Positions 10,057 to 19,359 of a stretch of DNA of 21,340 nucleotides are shown here, piece after piece. Origin of the DNA: Agrocybe praecox. Lineage: Eukaryota; Basidiomycota; Agaricomycetes; Agaricales; Agrocybaceae. Position 1 is the stretch's first letter, and each line of letters opens with the position of its first letter. The notes under the pieces were generated by a model. That model was not told the DNA's origin, ran no database searches, and worked only from the letters and a program-made list of their open reading frames with translations. The stretch covers positions 1 to 21,340 of the forward strand of contig CAXHKQ010000206.1 in assembly GCA_964017145.1 (NCBI GenBank). The letters are read 5' to 3'. Position numbers and translations under genes: made by a program.

Positions 10057-10901
10057 TATATGGTTTTCATTAGCTCAGAGAGAGTCGTGATTTCTTCGAC
10101 CCGATGGATATAGATGCAAATAATAAGGTAGAATAAATTGATTCAATTAGAGTGTCCAGTGAGAAATAACACATTGATAACACTTTTATTACGACGAATA
10201 ATGATCCTAATGAATTATTATAACAAGAAAAGTGCAATAAAACCCTCGCTCAATGTATTTTGGTCAAATTTTTCAGCTTGGAACGTATACCCTGTTTTTG
10301 TGTGGGCTTCTTGTCTTTTTGAACACGGTTTCCTCAGGAACGTATATCTACCATGTTAAAAGAGGTTTGGGTGTATAGTTGAAAGTCGCCCAAGATCCAC
10401 GCGTCACGAATCATTCATTATATTATGCGACCGCCAAAAATGTGTGTGTGTGTAGTTTCTGGGCAGGCCCATTCCGTTGGAGCGATGGTCCGACCACTAC
10501 CTCGCCACTATCATACAGCTGTCATCCGACGTCGACGACGACGAGGTGAAATGCCTCGCGGAAGACCCTCGATCAGATGGGCGTATCGAACTGTAGTGTG
10601 TATGCAGGCGTGCGCAAACACGCAACACGCCACGTCATATAATGATGAATTATGCTGGTATCCTTCACAAGGCACGGCCCCGTTCACAAATCGTTAAAGT
10701 GTACCGTAAACAACCGAATACAAACCACTTTCATTTCGATGGCGGCAGTGCGGTGGCCGTGGCGGTTGGGGCTGAATGCTTCGAACACGCATCGCATATA
10801 TGTAGTAGATACACATCCACCAGCACTCCAACAGACACGACAAGTGTGCACACATTTATCATCGGAGAGTGCGAAGTACGCTGAACTCACGCACATGCCT
10901 G

Positions 10902-10943
10902 CACACACACACGCACATACGCACGCACCCACACACACACACA
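10902..10943. repeat. Imperfect (CA)n microsatellite
   Basis: CA repeats interrupted by CG and TA dinucleotides and by a CCC, about 42 bp. It explains the His/Thr-rich and Cys/Val-rich open frames on the two strands here. Confidence 0.92.
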
Positions 10944-11995
10944 ACTTAATCGAGCCCAAACCAGTCTGGAATTGTGCTCAAACGACATTGTCATTTTCGC
11001 GTCTACACCGAATAATTTCTCACCCACCCCCATCCACCAACCAACGACGCCCGTTCAACCCATTTCAGCCCGTGCCGATGGCGATGATGGGCCCCATGGA
11101 CAATCTGTGTCATGCGGTCACGCAACACCACGCGACGTCGTCGTGCCGGCTTGTGCGTGTGCACGATATTTTGTTTGCCTAGTCTCACCCAAAGTTCCGC
11201 ATACTATATTAGACTGTAGTAAGTTCATACTCGTCAGACGACGTATCCGCGTATAAACAAGCTGATATTTACCACTTCACGTGCACGCGAGCGTGTCGAG
11301 AGCATCGAAATTCCCCTACACGTGCAGGAGAATGTGGATGAGTTTGGAAAATTCCGGTAGTCGCCAATGCGGAGCCAGCGATGCCGAGAAGACTGGAGAA
11401 ACTGGAGCGATTAGTTCGGCATTGCCATTCGGCGTTCATGCGTTGGTTAGTCGGAAAACTGATGCTGGCACGTGCACACGTATAACCTATTTTATTCCAT
11501 TCGAATGTTTTAATTGCGCACATCTGTCACCAAATGTTCACTGTACCATTCGGAATGCGGCCAATAACTCTATCGGAATTTATCAACGCTGTGCCACTGC
11601 CGTTGCCGCGTACAGATGACATCATTACGTTTGATTCGCAAACTACTGCAATTCCGTCACCGTTCAGTGAATGCGCCGCACACGCACACGCACGCGCACA
11701 TGGCCATCATTTATTATTGTGTGCTCGTGACGTGCCGATGCTGCGGTCCGGTGCCGGTGTCCGTTTTTGTGTGCGTGTCTGGCGGCTTGGATTGGACAAC
11801 AATAATCCACTCTGTGTGTACGACGATTGTGGATGGCCGGTCGCAAATGTGCTTACATGTGCTCCGCCGCACATGCAAACATACGTATACGCACTCGCAC
11901 TCGAGTATGTTGTATAACATTATCCCGAATGGGGTTACAGCTCAAATTATCTGCACTCGGTTTCTGCACACAGCCACCCAGCTGCACACCCCCAA

Positions 11996-12042
11996 ACACA
12001 CACACACGCACTCACTCAGTGTGTGTGTGTGTATGTGTGTGC
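11996..12042. repeat. Inverted (CA)n–(TG)n composite microsatellite
   Basis: A CA run (11996-12007) passes through GCACTCACTCA into a TG run (12019-12042), so one strand can fold into a hairpin of alternating purine-pyrimidine sequence. Also capable of Z-DNA in principle (inference). Nearby TG- and CA-rich sequence at 11670-11700 and 11764-11822 belongs to the same kind of low-complexity DNA. Confidence 0.9.
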
Positions 12043-13508
12043 GTTCGGTTACGGTAGTACAAGTTCGGGGAGTATGTGTGGGACATGTATGCCAATAAAG
12101 ACGGTTCATTAAACCGGGTGCGCTTTCAATGGCGCTATTTGCGCTATTCGTTCGCAGTGACGTCGTTGACGGCGGAACATTATTACGTGCAATTAATTTG
12201 GGCTCGTAAAATCTGTGCGCACGCCAAACGTCGACGCCGTCTCGGTTGGGGTAACTTACTGCTCGTTCTCTCTCCTCTCTCCACCTCTCTCATATTCTGT
12301 CTATTTGGCCTCTCTATTTCTGTATCACAGAAATATACCAAGTTTAGAATAACCATAAACGACTCTATCTCTGCATAATTTAATTAGAAACATGATTGAT
12401 TACAGCACACACACACAACACACGGCAAGGTGACTAATTAATTTTTCCATTCACCACCGCTCTGTCATTCGGCCCTGGCAGCACGGCGATAACGTGCCAA
12501 GGGATTTGTCTGTGAGCACACTTGCGCGCGTATATGTCATAATCACGAAGCGGAAATTTTGATTAGGGTTTTTGTTTATTATAATCAGTTTGATTCAATT
12601 TATTTCGCATAACGAGGGGATTATCTCTCTGGCGTGCGCGTGTTTGCGAGCAAATTACAACCGTGTCGACGTTGTTGTGAGATGTAGTATAAGGATGAGC
12701 TCGACGTTCATGATTGTAATTCGGAAAATTATACTGTTGTACACTAATGCTGAGCATAACACTAGACACATCAGGGTTGAGAGAATGGCATGTCGTCGCC
12801 TGTCGAGCCGATCTGAAAGCGTTCGAGGCAGTTTATTTGGCCGCCGCCGGCTCGACGACGGCGGCTCGTTCCGCACATGATAATATATTGAAATGGGTTT
12901 TCCCTGTTCATTAGAGAACGATATTTAACAGCATTCGTCGCATAGACAGATTGTATAGGTACTATAGTTGAATACGACGAATATCATGATGATATAAATT
13001 TCGGGAATCTAACTATTTTACATTCCACGAACAGAATAAATTTGAGCTATGTATGTAAACCTTGCGCAATATGTGATTCAATTATGAAAGTATTTACCTC
13101 TGGGAAATAGGAAAACAACGGATGTGTAAAACTCGCAGTATTTTCTGCGTATTATTACATACGACTTACACCCATTAACGAAACCAAACTATCCTACATT
13201 CTATGAACGAAATATAAATCAATTCCACATTTCCCACACGGAAAAATACCTCACCTGCTTTGGACCCATGTTTGTGTGTGTTTGTGTGTGCCAGCGACAG
13301 TAGTGCTGACATTTAAAAATACGCTCAGATATATCAATGTGCAATGTGCAAATGTCGCACAACGCCGTTTAAGCAAAGGGTTTATGCGTTCGCCAACTTG
13401 CTGCCGTGCGCGCGTGCGTGTTCGGTAAGCTGCTGATTTTGTCACGACACTGCGACAACGACGACGCAGTCGACGAATGTTTGCTCTGCTGTGAGCCATT
13501 TCCTTTCG

Positions 13509-13528
13509 GTGTGTGTGTGTGTGTGTGT
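13509..13528. repeat. (GT)10 microsatellite
   Basis: Ten uninterrupted GT units followed by GGGCTGGCAGCAGGCAGCAG, which adds a short GGCAGCA duplication. Simple sequence only. Confidence 0.96.
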
Positions 13529-13935
13529 GGGCTGGCAGCAGGCAGCAGGGGTGGGGGAGAAACGTCAACAGTCCGTTGATCGTACCGAATGTGTGCATGT
13601 AAAAGTGTGTGTTCGCTTTACACACTCCGGCATGCACGCAGCTTTGATATACAAACATAGTTCTCGGGCTGCATCAGCAGCCGAGCAGTATGCATGAATG
13701 TGCACACACACACTGGATCGTTCTGCTCGTCGCACAGACAAATGGATTCCGTTTTTCTTCCGTGCGTGTGTGGGTGTGTGTGAGTGTGTCACCCATCTAG
13801 CCAGTTTACCAACGCGGGAAAATTGTTCGCAAGCGACCAGACTTGTTAGAAATACTGTCAAGGCCGCAATTGGGGATCAACAAACGTTTGTTAGCAATGA
13901 AACAAACCGTAGATATACTGCTTTGAAATGGACTT

Positions 13936-14710
13936 ACAGGGTGACAATAAATAACCCGGACAAAATATATTTGACATTTCGACAAAGCCCAGTAGAAGCG
14001 GCCCTTAGTTGTTTGATATAAAGAAGATTACGAAGTAGGTCTGTTTCAGTGTAAAACACGATAATTTGAGATCTTCCTTGAGATTGTTAGAAATCGGACT
14101 AAAAACCTACAAGCCATCAAAAGTGCAGAGCCTCACTGATGAAAACAAGCGAGTGATGCTCTATGGCAAATGGGAGTGCATTGTAGGAAATTGGTGTGCA
14201 TAGTGCTTAAAGAGGAAATATCCTCAAGGTTGAACAAGCGCTTAATCTACAAAACGACCGACACTTGTGCACTGGACGTCCCAGCAACTCTGCAATCGTC
14301 AAATCCGCAGTCACAAACAGTAAAATACCCGATATGTTCGCAGAAAAGATCTATTATACAACCAAGAAGTCTCGACATGAACTTCTTCAGGGAGTCATGC
14401 ATCCGTGGGCACAGCGCTCAAGACGTTCATACAGATCTCAGCGCCGGCTCACAAGGCCAGTGTTACAAAAAAACGCGTTTATTCTTATTCATATCATATC
14501 GTCTGCAGAATGGTGCCATATGCGGCCAATATGATTCCAAATAAACAAAATGTGTGGTCACCTTTGCGTTCTAGGATATCTTCAATAAATCACAACATTT
14601 TGGAGGCTGTGAACAAAGCGTTGCAACTGGAGAGGGCCATGTATCGAAACAATTTGCTGCCAAACGCTCAAATCAGCCACTCAAGGAAACACTACGAAAA
14701 CGACTAGATA
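13936..14710 (+). pseudogene. Decayed Tc1/mariner transposase (ITmD37E-like)
   Basis: Conserved mariner-type blocks appear in order but in shifting frames. 14087-14200 (frame 2) has LEIGLKTYKPSKVQSLTDEN, then a stop at 14201. 14229-14261 (frame 3) has VEQALNLQNDR. About 14390-14415 (frame 3) has GVMHPWAQ. About 14433-14462 (frame 2) has QISAPAHKA, and about 14550-14640 has VWSPLRSRI followed by a Leu/Ala-rich helix. This order fits the catalytic domain of Tc1/mariner transposases, and VEQxxNxQNDR with SAPAHKA resembles the ITmD37E group known from mosquitoes. All three acidic catalytic positions appear lost: the DEK-type site is rewritten, D is I in QISAPAH, and E is R in SPLRSR. At least two frameshifts and one stop make it dead. 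The N-terminal DNA-binding region is too worn to read. A possible 5' terminus is CAGGGTGACAATAAATAACC at 13937-13956; I found no matching 3' terminus. Confidence 0.82.
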
Positions 14711-17613
14711 TTTTAAAAATAAAGGTAGAAATGAAGTTTATCATTTTTAATGCTTGTACCTATTATTATTAGTTCAATGTAATGAGTTACGATAGGCATT
14801 CGGTATTGAATGAATATTAATTCGGTCAATGTAGAATGCACAGCTTTCGACATATGTATTCAAAGTATTTGAAAATTAGATACAAGTATTTCCAATTCAG
14901 TACAAACATATTTCGAGTACTTAGCAAGTCTGCAAACGACAGGCTGGTAGTCCCCGTTTGTGCGTGCCAGCGTGTGTGTGGTTGAGATTGGGATGAAATG
15001 CGAGTGACATTGTACACCCACTCCACCGCACAACGCTCAGAGCTCCAGCCCAGTGAGTGAGAGAGCTCCAAGTCAGTCGCCCCTTGTCGGCTGTCAGCGG
15101 CGTCAGAAGAGGAGCGCATGCACGAGTGTCGCGCGTCGTTTGTCTGTAATATACTTTATGTTCGGAACCGGGCAGGTGAGATTTATTTTTCGATGTGCGC
15201 GCGAATAAAGCAGAGGTTCGGTTCAAGTGGTAATTTAATATGATCCCCCATTGCGTTTATGAATAAGTAGTACGGATCACGTGCGGAGCACGAGCATATA
15301 ACTGTAATTGCATTCGTTTTAATCAGATCATTCCGGGCACCAGCAGCAGCAGCAGCGCTCACCCGATATCAGCAGAATTCATGAGCACCGGCACCGGCGC
15401 GCGCGCTTATCAAAGCGCGTATACTTTGATTACGCTTGATTGCATAATTGATTTACTGGCCGGATTCGCCAGAAACATCGATACATCGTCGGCTTAGCTC
15501 GTCGGCGTGTTTGCTCAGCAGCTCGGCTCTTTGCCGCTGCCCATTCAAATGCATTTGAGTACACATTTACTTATCATACAGTCACTCGATGTGTGTGTGT
15601 GTTCAATGTACATTCTGTATATCGAGCTCACAATGCACAAATCGCTAGCGTGCACACATGAATGGATGTGCACACACTTGGCTGTGCAACATCGGCAACA
15701 TCGCCGCCACCAGTGTGAGCGCTTTTGCAAATGGTGACGTGATGCTGAAAAACTTTCGAGTATTATGTACATTATTTTTACCGTAGTTTCTCTCGATTCG
15801 CAGAGCGGTGCCAGTACAGTTGTGTGTCGCAAACTATTCCCAGACTATGGAAAATCACACGGTGCGCAGTGCGATTTTCATAAGAGCATTTTCATGTCGT
15901 CGTCGTCGTTGTTGTCGTCGCGCGTCTCGTGTGAGCATATTTAGCGCAAAAGCGGTGACGGTGATACGGCGGACGGTGTTTGTGTGTTTGTTCGTATTGC
16001 ATGCGCTCCACAGCGAGTGAGAGTGAGATTCGTGATGGTGGCGGATTTATGGTCGGAATGCGCTGCACGTCAATGCAACGGCACCTAGCTAGAGATATGC
16101 ATTCCGGATTTGGCCTCGGCCATAACGTTTTATGCACATGCGCACGCAAACGCCCGGGCTTCGGGATTCAGTCGACGAGGACGAGGACAACGATCACGAC
16201 AGCGCTTTAGAAGACAAACACTGAGGCGGCAACAACGAACAACGTCGAAACTGTGGAAAAGTGTCACAGCATTGATGTCGCCGTCCTCGCACGCGAGCCG
16301 ACGAAACAAATAGCATGAACATTGAGCACACACACACACACAAACTCACAACCAAACACCAATCTTGCTAGACCTAGACATGCACTATTCATGGTGTGAC
16401 GCAATAAATGACTATGCGCCAACAGGACTAGAGCTGTTTTTCATGAATTTTCGAAGTATAATTCCATGATTTTGTAATATTTGCAATCATATCTTCACAT
16501 TAAACAAAATTGCATAAAATAGTATCAATGTTCTGCTTAAATCAAACGCTTGTAAAACCCTCGGTTCATGTAGTCTATTCCGAAGCTATATATTCTGCCT
16601 TGTTGTCCCGGTGCATTTTGACTAATTGCTGTACACATTTAATTAAATTCACAAAGCGCCGTGCTTCTCACGTACGACGGAAGCCAGATGCACTAGTATA
16701 TGCTGTATGTCTTCACATTGTGAAACTGTTCCTTGCATGTGTCTGTATGCGTTATATGATGATTGCATATTCTCTGCGCACGGCACAAACTAGTTTCTTG
16801 TTCTGCTGCCGCATCCACCTGCAGCGCAGAGAATTATTTCCTGACTAATATCAACACAACATTTAATTGTAATGTCGACGGTGCAAGGCGATGCGAAATA
16901 AGCGAGCAAATGCACGCCGTGTTGCAGTGCACTGAATGGTTTCGAGAAGAGATGGTACAATGACGCCAACAGAGATTTTTTCAACTGATATATTCATACG
17001 GCGGATATTTTCCTGCACCATAGTTATCGCCTGTGAATGGACCGAGCCGGACGCGAATGTTACGTTTTATTCAATTGTGTCGGCGCAACAATGGTTTATT
17101 GGTTTTGCCCTGTGCGTGGATTGCTGCAAGTACACTTTGAGCGGTGTTCTATGCATTTGAAATATTCATTCGGCGAATATGGAATATGCGTGAATATTAC
17201 AGTCTGCGTGTTTGCGCGTGATGGTAAGGTTTTTTATGCTCTTGCTGCCAGCGACGCTGCAAGTGTGAGTGAATGCGTGTGTGAATTGTTGTTAGCACGT
17301 TCAAATCTCTGGCTCATTTCCCAGTGAGCAGGAGTACTCGTTGGCTGTTGTGAAAGTCACGTTTTATTTTATGATGAACGCATCACACAGTACTTTTGAC
17401 ATAGAGTAGACTTAGAAGTCGGGAAGGTGGCATGTGAGTGCTTCGTAGGCGGATTGAATAGTAGAAAGGACAAAATAGCACTACTATAAGTTTATTGATG
17501 TCATCACACATGAACGGCGCCAATCTTCAATTCGCTCGTCAGATAATATTGTTGGAATGGAATGGTATTTAGTTTATCGATTTTATAAAAAACGACACAA
17601 AATAATAAGACAA
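14711..17613. other. Gene-free unique sequence, with a possible untranslated exon
   Basis: I see no protein-coding gene. Simple tracts include (CAG)n at 15343-15357, a TCG/TTG run at 15897-15925, GA/CGA-rich sequence near 16170-16260 and (CA)8 at 16327-16342. Around 15050-15180 a CT/AG-rich stretch with CCAGTGAGTGAGAG and TCAGT motifs ends at GGGCAG-GTGAGAT, which reads like an exon end with a consensus donor site. This is weak evidence and is listed under findings. Open frames at 16510-16848 and 16936-17327 lack recognisable domains. 16440-16660 is AT-rich and shows nothing. Confidence 0.5.
16327..16342. repeat. (CA)8 microsatellite
   Basis: Eight CA units followed by a degenerate CA-rich tail (AAACTCACAACCAAACACC). 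Simple sequence only. Confidence 0.95.
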
Positions 17614-17773
17614 TCTATTATATAAAAATGAATGGTCTATGTATGTAGTAGCATCACGCCCAAACGGTTCATCCGATTGTCGTGAAACAACCTGCGTTAT
17701 GTTTGTATTGTTCTAAGCTGTGTTCGTACGTGTTAAAATTCCGGAAAATGCCTGTAGATGGCGTTATCGTAGG

Positions 17774-17874
17774 AATATTTGTTATGCGTATAACTTTAGA
17801 ACGGAACCTTCAATCGGGGTGCAATAAAATGTGTTGTGTGGGTGCCCAAAGTATGCCCATGCATAATTACAGGT
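17774..17874 (+). repeat. Internal direct repeat of the Helitron body, copy 1
   Basis: This segment (AATATTTGTTATGCGTATAA … GTGTTGTGTGGGTG … CCCAAAGTATG … CAGG) recurs with substitutions at 18194-18300. Shared blocks appear in the same order and spacing, including ATGCGYATAACTTT, TGTTGTGTGGGTG and CCCAAAGTATGMCCATGCA. It points to a tandem duplication or to insertion of two related elements side by side. Confidence 0.85.
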
Positions 17875-18018
17875 GATTCCGATAGAGGGCGCTTTCTATA
17901 TTTATGATAATCTTTGTGATATGTCGTTTTCGCATCATTGCACGACGTCCAGCGAACCATATGTAATGAAAATTGGCACATATGTCGACCATAAGTCAAC
18001 TACGATTTGAATGTTATT

Positions 18019-18153
18019 GTTAACCCATTAGCGCCAGCGAGTTCTTGAGCGCATCAACAAAATGAGTGTGTTTGGTCGATTTTGACATATTTTTTTGTAT
18101 CGATACCGCGGAAAGGTTGTTCAGTATCGTTAGTACATGTTAACCCATTAGCG
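18019..18153 (+). repeat. Direct repeat GTTAACCCATTAGCG, two copies 120 bp apart
   Basis: The 15-mer GTTAACCCATTAGCG occurs identically at 18019-18033 and 18139-18153, each containing TTAA. The 105 bp between them are not otherwise repetitive. A related CCCACTAGCGACATC sits at 20467-20481 in the right arm of the TTAA fold-back, matching CCCATTAGCGACATC (18144-18158) at 14 of 15 positions. The repeat may mark a small TTAA-targeted insertion or the boundary of the duplication. Confidence 0.8.
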
Positions 18154-18193
18154 ACATCAAAAAATATACAAATATAGTTATTGTTTTTTGTCA

Positions 18194-18300
18194 AAATATT
18201 TGTAATGCGCATAACTTTTGAAAGGATTTTCCGATTAGTATGAAATGAAGTCTGTTGTGTGGGTGTTGACCCAAAGTATGACCATGCACAATCGTAGGTA
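18194..18300 (+). repeat. Internal direct repeat of the Helitron body, copy 2
   Basis: The counterpart of 17774-17874, about 420 bp downstream, slightly longer because of a TTGA insertion before CCCAAAGTATG. Upstream sequence does not align well with the 5' end of copy 1, so copy 2 lacks a recognisable Helitron 5' terminus. Confidence 0.85.
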
Positions 18301-18674
18301 GCTCGCTGGGCTGGCTATCTTAATACATAAAGCACAAACTTCTGCTTTTATGTTCATCATCTACATCCATTTACCCCATTAAGGAGTGTTGGGCGGCTGT
18401 ATTTGAAAATACGAAGCTTTTACAGGTTATTTTACTGTTGATAGGCACCAGTATATCAACAGGGCAGTTTCACTCAAACAGGAGCTTTTACTAGAACGAA
18501 ATCAGCGCTTAGCGCTACACTGAGAGAGAGAGAACAAAGCCAAGCCAACATTTACGTGTCTGCTCACACACGGGCAGAGTGATACGTTGTTTTTTCCACT
18601 CTGCGCTTTTGAGAACTTATTGTTTTTGTGTATAGCAACCTGTTTATTGCTGATTACACAGTTCCCAGTTTTTT

Positions 18675-18786
18675 GACGACGCGTTTGATAAATTTGAGGT
18701 GCCGCTTCGGGGATTCGAACCAACAACTTTTGATTCCAAAACCCGACTACGCTACCCACTCTACCATCGCGTCGTCCCGCGTCGTC
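18675..18786 (-). repeat. tRNA-like segment (SINE head or tRNA pseudogene) with flanking stem
   Basis: Read on the minus strand, an A-box TGGTAGAGTGGGTAGC (18766-18751) is followed by a B-box GGTTCGAATCC (18721-18711), the arrangement of a tRNA internal promoter. Stems of a genuine tRNA do not close well and no CCA-adjacent acceptor pairing fits, so I call it tRNA-derived. A 9-bp inverted repeat (GACGACGCG at 18675-18683 and CGCGTCGTC at 18768-18776) brackets it, and CGCGTCGTC is repeated again at 18778-18786. Sequence downstream on the minus strand to about 18480 could be a SINE body; no poly-A tail was found. Confidence 0.62.
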
Positions 18787-19005
18787 TATGTTAACTTATA
18801 CTGAATGAACCGTTAGTTAGATCACATGTGTGTTATACTTAGTATACGTGTTCGCCCAACCTTTAAGATGGTTATAGGCTTTAGTTTGGTCATAAATTCA
18901 TAAACATTGCACCGTTGTCGAGTAATGTGCAGCACGAGAAACACGAATTTACCTCACACGGATACACACATACAAAGAATTCGCAATGCAAAAACCAATA
19001 GGCAT

Positions 19006-19068
19006 TGATGGCACTGGACAGCAACAAACACCGTACACATGGGTGTTTGTTGCTGTCCAGTGCCATCA
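19006..19068. repeat. Perfect 27-bp hairpin with 9-nt loop
   Basis: Left arm 19006-19032 (starting TGATGGCACTGGACAGCAAC) and right arm 19042-19068 are exact reverse complements, with loop GTACACATG. It lies directly against an ATC/CAT-TG microsatellite. The arm contains ATGGCACTGGA, which matches the start of the miR-263a/miR-183 family as I recall it. A transcript of either strand would fold into a 63-nt hairpin. Alternatives are a template-switch inversion at a replication stall or a small snap-back. Confidence 0.95.
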
Positions 19069-19102
19069 CCATCATCATCATCATGTGTGTGTATGTGTGT
19101 GT

Positions 19103-19133
<31 letters not shown>

Positions 19134-19134
19134 G
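19062..19134. repeat. (ATC)n–(TG)n compound microsatellite
   Basis: Five CAT/ATC units run into a TG/TA-interrupted TG tract of about 50 bp. The first bases overlap the right arm of the hairpin at 19042-19068. A GAT run at 19318-19335 lies nearby. Confidence 0.95.
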
Positions 19135-19359
19135 GAGTTGGTGTGCACAATTTCTGTCGTTTAATTCGGAATATAATTACCAGGCACGCAGGAAAATGCG
19201 GATGATTGTAGACAATGTGGTGCATTGCATAACACGCATACACTCAAACGAGACTAAATGCACCTTATGATAATGATCATATTTATGTTGAGGTTTAAAC
19301 GCACAAGACAATGCACAGTGATGATGATGATGATGGAACTATCTGGCCAATTTTTTGTA

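Larger units (their letters stand above)
8538..10375 (-). mobile_element. MITE copy C, 'CACCTAAACC' family, inverted, with two nested insertions
   Basis: The right end (10300-10373, read on the minus strand) repeats the left end of copy B in order: CACCCAAACCTC, then ATACGTTCCTGAGGAAACC, then a CCCACACAAAAACAGG block and ACGTTCCAAGCTGA. The left end (8540-8595) has CCCAAACCTCCTAG and ACACGGTTTTTTAG, matching the right end of B inverted. B-like subterminal sequence resumes at about 9287 (ACGGTCTGCAAAAAG, CCCGAAACCTTATATAACAC) after an interruption. The terminal TA is clear on the right (10374-10375) and slightly mutated on the left. About 1834 bp in total, which drops to roughly 590 bp after removing the 593-bp pogo-like MITE and the interruption of about 650 bp. 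Confidence 0.82.
10376..13930. other. Gene-free unique sequence rich in CA/TG microsatellites
   Basis: No supportable gene. The longest open frames (10652-11182 and 11616-12098 plus) are dominated by His/Thr/Pro or Val/Cys runs produced by CA/TG repeats, with competing frames on the opposite strand. Simple tracts occur at 10902-10943, 11996-12042, 13268-13290 and 13509-13528, with a CT-rich run at 12266-12294. From about 12870 to 13260 the sequence is AT-rich and featureless. A TAATTA-rich patch at 12378-12405, with TGATTGATTA, would suit homeodomain binding. That motif is common in AT-rich DNA, so I do not annotate a site. Confidence 0.55.

Noticed and set aside
10652..11182. 176-residue open frame
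   Set aside because: His/Thr/Pro content comes from CA repeats; competing frames lie on both strands with no domain or splice support.
11616..12098. 160-residue open frame
   Set aside because: Composition is driven by CA and TG tracts (HTHTHT and VCVCV runs); no recognisable protein family.
12378..12405. Homeodomain binding cluster (TAATTA, TGATTGATTA)
   Set aside because: These motifs are frequent in AT-rich DNA; no conservation evidence is available from one sequence.
16510..17327. Pair of moderate open frames that might be exons
   Set aside because: No domain and no convincing splice sites; frames overlap others of similar length.
18435..18494. Second Helitron 3' end: hairpin CTGTTGATA…TATCAACAG then CTAG
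   Set aside because: CTAG is followed by A rather than the expected host T and lies about 28 bases past an AT-rich hairpin.
18675..18786. Functional tRNA gene on the minus strand
   Set aside because: The internal promoter boxes are present but the T stem and 7-bp acceptor stem cannot be drawn.
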